A stretch of DNA of 8,699 bases from NCBI GenBank assembly GCA_022822575.1, contig JAJEBJ010000364.1:1-8699 (forward strand), read 5' to 3'. The notes under the pieces were generated by a model. The model ran no database searches. It was not told the origin of the DNA and was given only the letters and a program-made list of their open reading frames with translations. Below are positions 6,424-8,699 of the stretch, piece after piece; the first letter of the stretch is position 1, and the number at the start of each line of letters is the position of its first letter. A program made the translations under genes and the position numbers. This DNA comes from Alphaproteobacteria bacterium. Its GTDB lineage: Bacteria > Pseudomonadota > Alphaproteobacteria > SP197.

Positions 6424-7740
6424 ATGAACCGGCAACAGGAATCTGTGGATGTCTCCAGCAGGATGATTGGGTCTGCCAGCACGTCCCTGCGCAAGATCGC
6501 GGTGATTGGACGGGGAACCGCGGGATCCCTGGCGGCCGCCAGCGTGACGCGCCAGCTGAAGGACAGCGAGTGCGAACTGCATCACATCCATGACCCCACA
6601 ATCCCCATCAGCGGTGTGGGTGAAGGAAGCTGGCCCAGCCTGGTCGACGAGTTGCAGAAACTGACGAACCTGCCGCACGAAACCGTCCAGCAGCGCCTGA
6701 ATGGAACCCGCAAGTACGGCGTCGCCTTCGAGGGATGGGGCCGGCTTCAGCGGAACTTCACCCACTACTTCACGCCACAGCAGGTGTCCTTTGCCTACCA
6801 CCTGTCTGCCGACGTCATGGCGGACCTTCTTCAGGAGTGCACGCGAGCACGTCATGTGGACGCCAGGGTGCTCGGGATCGCCAGGGTCGACGAAGGCGCC
6901 GAGGTGAGTTTCGAGGGCATGGCGCCGGAGCACTATGACCTTGTCTTCGATGCCCGAGGGTTCCCGGCAGAACTGGACGCCGAGCAGCACATCGACATTC
7001 CGTTCATTCCGACCAACACGGCCATCATCCGGCGCGCGCCGGCCATGATTGGTGAAGATCTCGGGCAAGCGGTCCGGCAGCCGACCTACACCCGCGCGGT
7101 TGCCCGTCCGCACGGGTGGGTCTTCGTGATTCCGCTGACGGTCCACACATCCTACGGGTACATCTTCAATCGCAACATCTCCAGCCTTGCCGAGGTCAAC
7201 GCGGACTTTGACGATTTCCTGGAAGCCGACGGCGTCACGGAATTCGAGCCGCGCGCCATCATCCCATTCCCGAACTTCGTTCATCGCCGGATCTTTGACG
7301 GGGCAATCGCCCGCATCGGCAACGCGGCGGCCTTCATGGAACCCCTCGAGGCAACCGCGATCGTCTCTGCACAGTTGCAGATCGGCATGGTTCTCCACAT
7401 TCGCCTCAGTCGCGAGAGAGAGAATCTCGAACGCGATGCTCCGGTGGTCAATCGCTTCCTCATCAGCACCATTCTGCGTTACGGCCTCTTCGTCGGATGG
7501 CACTATTCCTGTGGCTCGTTGTATGACACACCGTTCTGGCGCCACGCCCGCTATCATGCCTGGCCACAACACCGCCTGGCCGCCGCACCCGAGTCCGTCG
7601 GGTGCTCCGCGCTCAGCAAGTTCGACGACATGATCGACCTGCTGAACCAGCCGGTCATCGCCAGGGAGGACTGGCACCGGATGTGTGCTGTTCCTCTCAC
7701 CAGCTACGCCCAGATATCCCAGGGTCTTGGCATCATCTGA
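6424..7740 (+). CDS. Flavin-dependent tryptophan-halogenase-like protein
   Basis: A 438-residue protein of the tryptophan halogenase family, which uses reduced FAD, O2 and halide to halogenate indole rings of free Trp, Trp in peptides, or other aromatics. Family marks: FAD motif GRGTAG (29-34), VGEGSWPSL (65-73), TRKYGVAFEGW (95-105) with Lys97 at the place of the catalytic Lys79 of PrnA, YHLSADVMADLL (125-136), FMEPLEAT (304-311) with Glu309 at the place of PrnA Glu346, and DTPFW (368-372). Departures: WxWxIP is WVFVIP (232-237), the usual D-C-S/T-G-F is DARGF (176-180), and the residue matching the halide-loop Gly after EPLEST is Ala312. It is about 70-100 residues shorter than free-Trp halogenases, mostly between Lys97 and Trp232. 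The start is uncertain: ATG 6424 is used, ATG 6388 and ATG 6463 are alternatives, and none has a strong ribosome site. Being followed by NHLP-type export genes, a peptide substrate is likely. No flavin reductase is encoded nearby. Confidence 0.85.
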   Translation: MNRQQESVDVSSRMIGSASTSLRKIAVIGRGTAGSLAAASVTRQLKDSECELHHIHDPTIPISGVGEGSWPSLVDELQKLTNLPHETVQQRLNGTRKYGVAFEGWGRLQRNFTHYFTPQQVSFAYHLSADVMADLLQECTRARHVDARVLGIARVDEGAEVSFEGMAPEHYDLVFDARGFPAELDAEQHIDIPFIPTNTAIIRRAPAMIGEDLGQAVRQPTYTRAVARPHGWVFVIPLTVHTSYGYIFNRNISSLAEVNADFDDFLEADGVTEFEPRAIIPFPNFVHRRIFDGAIARIGNAAAFMEPLEATAIVSAQLQIGMVLHIRLSRERENLERDAPVVNRFLISTILRYGLFVGWHYSCGSLYDTPFWRHARYHAWPQHRLAAAPESVGCSALSKFDDMIDLLNQPVIAREDWHRMCAVPLTSYAQISQGLGII

Positions 7741-7766
7741 CCGCCCTCTCCGGCGACCGGTCACCC

Positions 7767-7795
7767 TTGACCTTTCCCGGGCGGCCATGCATACC
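7767..7795 (+). promoter_or_regulatory. Candidate promoter before the export genes
   Basis: TTGACC (7767-7772) and CATACC (7790-7795) are spaced by 17 bases, in the 111-base gap after the halogenase stop. The -35 is good and the -10 matches only about half of the consensus. If real, the export genes would have their own promoter as well as possible read-through from the halogenase gene. Confidence 0.3.
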
Positions 7796-7817
7796 TGCGA
7801 CACCAATGCCCTGTTCA

Positions 7818-7849
7818 AGTCGAGTGGGGCGCGCCTTGTCGACTCGATT
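7818..7849 (+). other. Hairpin just upstream of the fusion-protein start
   Basis: AGTCGAGT (7818-7825) can pair with ACTCGATT (7842-7849), eight pairs including one G-U, around a 16-base GC-rich loop that itself contains GGCGCGCC. It ends two bases before the ATG at 7852. It could be a terminator of the halogenase transcript (no T-run) or a leader structure affecting translation. It may also be chance in GC-rich DNA. Confidence 0.25.
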
Positions 7850-7851
7850 CC

Positions 7852-8394
7852 ATGGGGAGGTCGTGCCCCGCCGTGTTCAACAATCCATTTGACTCCTTTC
7901 ACAATACTGTTGCCGAAGCGAAGGACGAGCGTGAGCAGCTCGACCGGTTGCTGACCGTTTCCACGCCGCGGGAACGTCTTCTCGTTGGCATCATCGCCCT
8001 CGTCGTGGCACTGCTTGCCGCATGGCTCTTTCTTGGCAGCGTCTCCCACAGCCGGGCGGTGGACGGGGTCGTCGCTGAACCCGCCAACGGTGACAGTCTG
8101 CAACTTCTCGTCTGGGCGGGGCATGACCACGCGACGTCTGTCGGCCCCGGCCTGCAGGCCACTGTCAAGCTGACCGCTGCCGACGGCAGCGCGCATACGT
8201 TCAAGGGAGAGATTGCGTCGGTTTCTGCCGTGCCTTCTGCGCGGGATCTGGCGGTGCCGGTTCCCATGTACCTTGTTGATGTCGCCATTGATCGAGGTCT
8301 CTCCACGGCGGTGCCCGCCGGCATCAGGTGCCGGCTTGTCATCGAACTCGCCAGGCAGTCTCCGTTCTCCCTGCTGGGTATGAGGCCATCCTGA
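7852..8394 (+). CDS. Short HlyD-like membrane fusion protein, NHLP bacteriocin secretion type
   Basis: A 180-residue single-pass inner-membrane protein. Residues 28-45 (QLDRLLTVSTPRERLLVG) followed by a hydrophobic helix (about 43-62) and FLGSV resemble the N-terminus of NHLP bacteriocin system secretion proteins, which link a peptide-exporting ABC transporter to the periplasm. After the helix, residues 82-130 contain a beta-barrel-like segment (GPGLQATVKL, then FKGEIASVSAVP) typical of the C-terminal half of HlyD proteins. The lipoyl domain and the coiled-coil hairpin normally between these parts are missing: such proteins are usually 350-450 residues and this one is continuous with no visible frameshift. 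The start is uncertain: ATG 7852 has no ribosome site, while in-frame GTG 7873 has GGGGAGG (7854-7860) 12 bases upstream and would give 173 residues beginning at VFNNPF. It overlaps nothing and is separated by one base from the next gene, so the two are translationally coupled. The family call rests on my recognition of the N-terminal pattern. Confidence 0.7.
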   Translation: MGRSCPAVFNNPFDSFHNTVAEAKDEREQLDRLLTVSTPRERLLVGIIALVVALLAAWLFLGSVSHSRAVDGVVAEPANGDSLQLLVWAGHDHATSVGPGLQATVKLTAADGSAHTFKGEIASVSAVPSARDLAVPVPMYLVDVAIDRGLSTAVPAGIRCRLVIELARQSPFSLLGMRPS

Positions 8395-8395
8395 G

Positions 8396-8699
8396 ATGCA
8401 GGCGCGCGCCTCCCGGGAGGCCGGCGACAGGACGACACCGGACACCAGGCGGCAAAGAGTCGCCACTCCGGTTGTCCTGCAGATGCACGCGTCGGAGTGC
8501 GGCGCCGCTTGCCTCGGCAGTGTCCTCGGCCACTTCGGGCGATGGGTCCCGCTGACCGAACTCCGGGAAAAGTGCGAGGTGAGTCGGGACGGCAGCAGCG
8601 CGGCCAGCATCCTGCGGGCCTCGAGGCAGTATGGTCTTGAGTGCCGTGGACTGAGCCTCAGGGCCGATCAGCTCAGGAAACTGCAGGTGCCCCTGATCC
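8396..8699 (+). CDS. NHLP-type peptide-exporting ABC transporter with C39 peptidase domain (5' part only)
   Basis: An open frame of 101 codons that runs off the right edge. After a basic 20-residue N-terminus comes a C39 peptidase domain: TPVVLQMHASECGAACLGSV (24-43), with Gln29 as the probable oxyanion residue and Cys35 as the catalytic cysteine. FGRWVPLTELREKC (47-60) and VSRDGSSAASILRASRQYGL (62-81) follow, the latter close to the SRDGS-x-x-x-x-I-L-x-A-A-R-x-Y-G-L pattern of NHLP bacteriocin exporters. Such transporters cut the leader after a Gly-Gly-type site with this domain and then export the core peptide through the membrane and ATPase domains, which lie beyond the window. The active-site His and Asp are not yet reached. 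The start is the first ATG after an in-frame TGA at 8381-8383, one base after the stop of the fusion protein, with GAGG about 10 bases upstream. Confidence 0.88.
   Translation, partial: MQARASREAGDRTTPDTRRQRVATPVVLQMHASECGAACLGSVLGHFGRWVPLTELREKCEVSRDGSSAASILRASRQYGLECRGLSLRADQLRKLQVPLI

Noticed and set aside
7806..7892. 28-codon ORF between halogenase and fusion protein as a possible RiPP precursor
   Set aside because: Too short for an NHLP-type leader, has no Gly-Gly site or Trp core, has no ribosome site, and overlaps the next gene.
6421..8610. 729-codon - strand ORF across the halogenase and export genes
   Set aside because: It spans three + strand genes with clear family motifs plus their gaps; the composition is that of antisense translation.

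Overview
The window looks like a chromosomal piece of a high-GC bacterium, most likely an alphaproteobacterium. I base this on the strong G/C third-position bias, tight gene packing, and peptide-transporter, flavin oxidase and nitroreductase genes of the kind common in Rhodospirillales and Rhizobiales relatives. This is an impression from protein style, not a computed assignment. There are no rRNA or tRNA genes, insertion sequences or CRISPR arrays.

Left part (1-6320) is metabolic. A RutE-type nitroreductase (malonic semialdehyde reductase family) lies on + and overlaps tail to tail with a ChaC-type gamma-glutamylcyclotransferase on -. Divergent from chaC is a three-gene + strand operon for a peptide-type ABC importer: DppB/OppB permease, DppC/OppC permease, and one protein carrying both ATPase domains (DppD-DppF fusion). 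No substrate-binding protein is in the window. Facing the operon on - is an FAD-dependent oxidoreductase of the DAO / gamma-glutamylputrescine oxidase (PuuB, OrdL) type. Together these suggest uptake and breakdown of a small peptide or gamma-glutamyl/amine compound, but the substrate is unknown.

Right part (6424-8699) is a different module. It holds a flavin-dependent tryptophan-halogenase-like protein, then a very short membrane-fusion (HlyD-like) protein whose N-terminus resembles NHLP bacteriocin secretion proteins. One base after that begins a C39 peptidase domain of an NHLP-type peptide-exporting ABC transporter, cut off by the window edge. The arrangement reads as the start of a RiPP cluster in which a peptide with an NHLP-type leader may be halogenated on Trp, cleaved by the C39 domain and exported. 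The precursor peptide is not visible here and should lie beyond base 8699 if the reading is right. This module is the most interesting part of the window: the halogenase departs from the standard signature at several places and the fusion protein lacks the usual periplasmic hairpin.

The junction between the two parts is the 103-base divergent gap 6321-6423.
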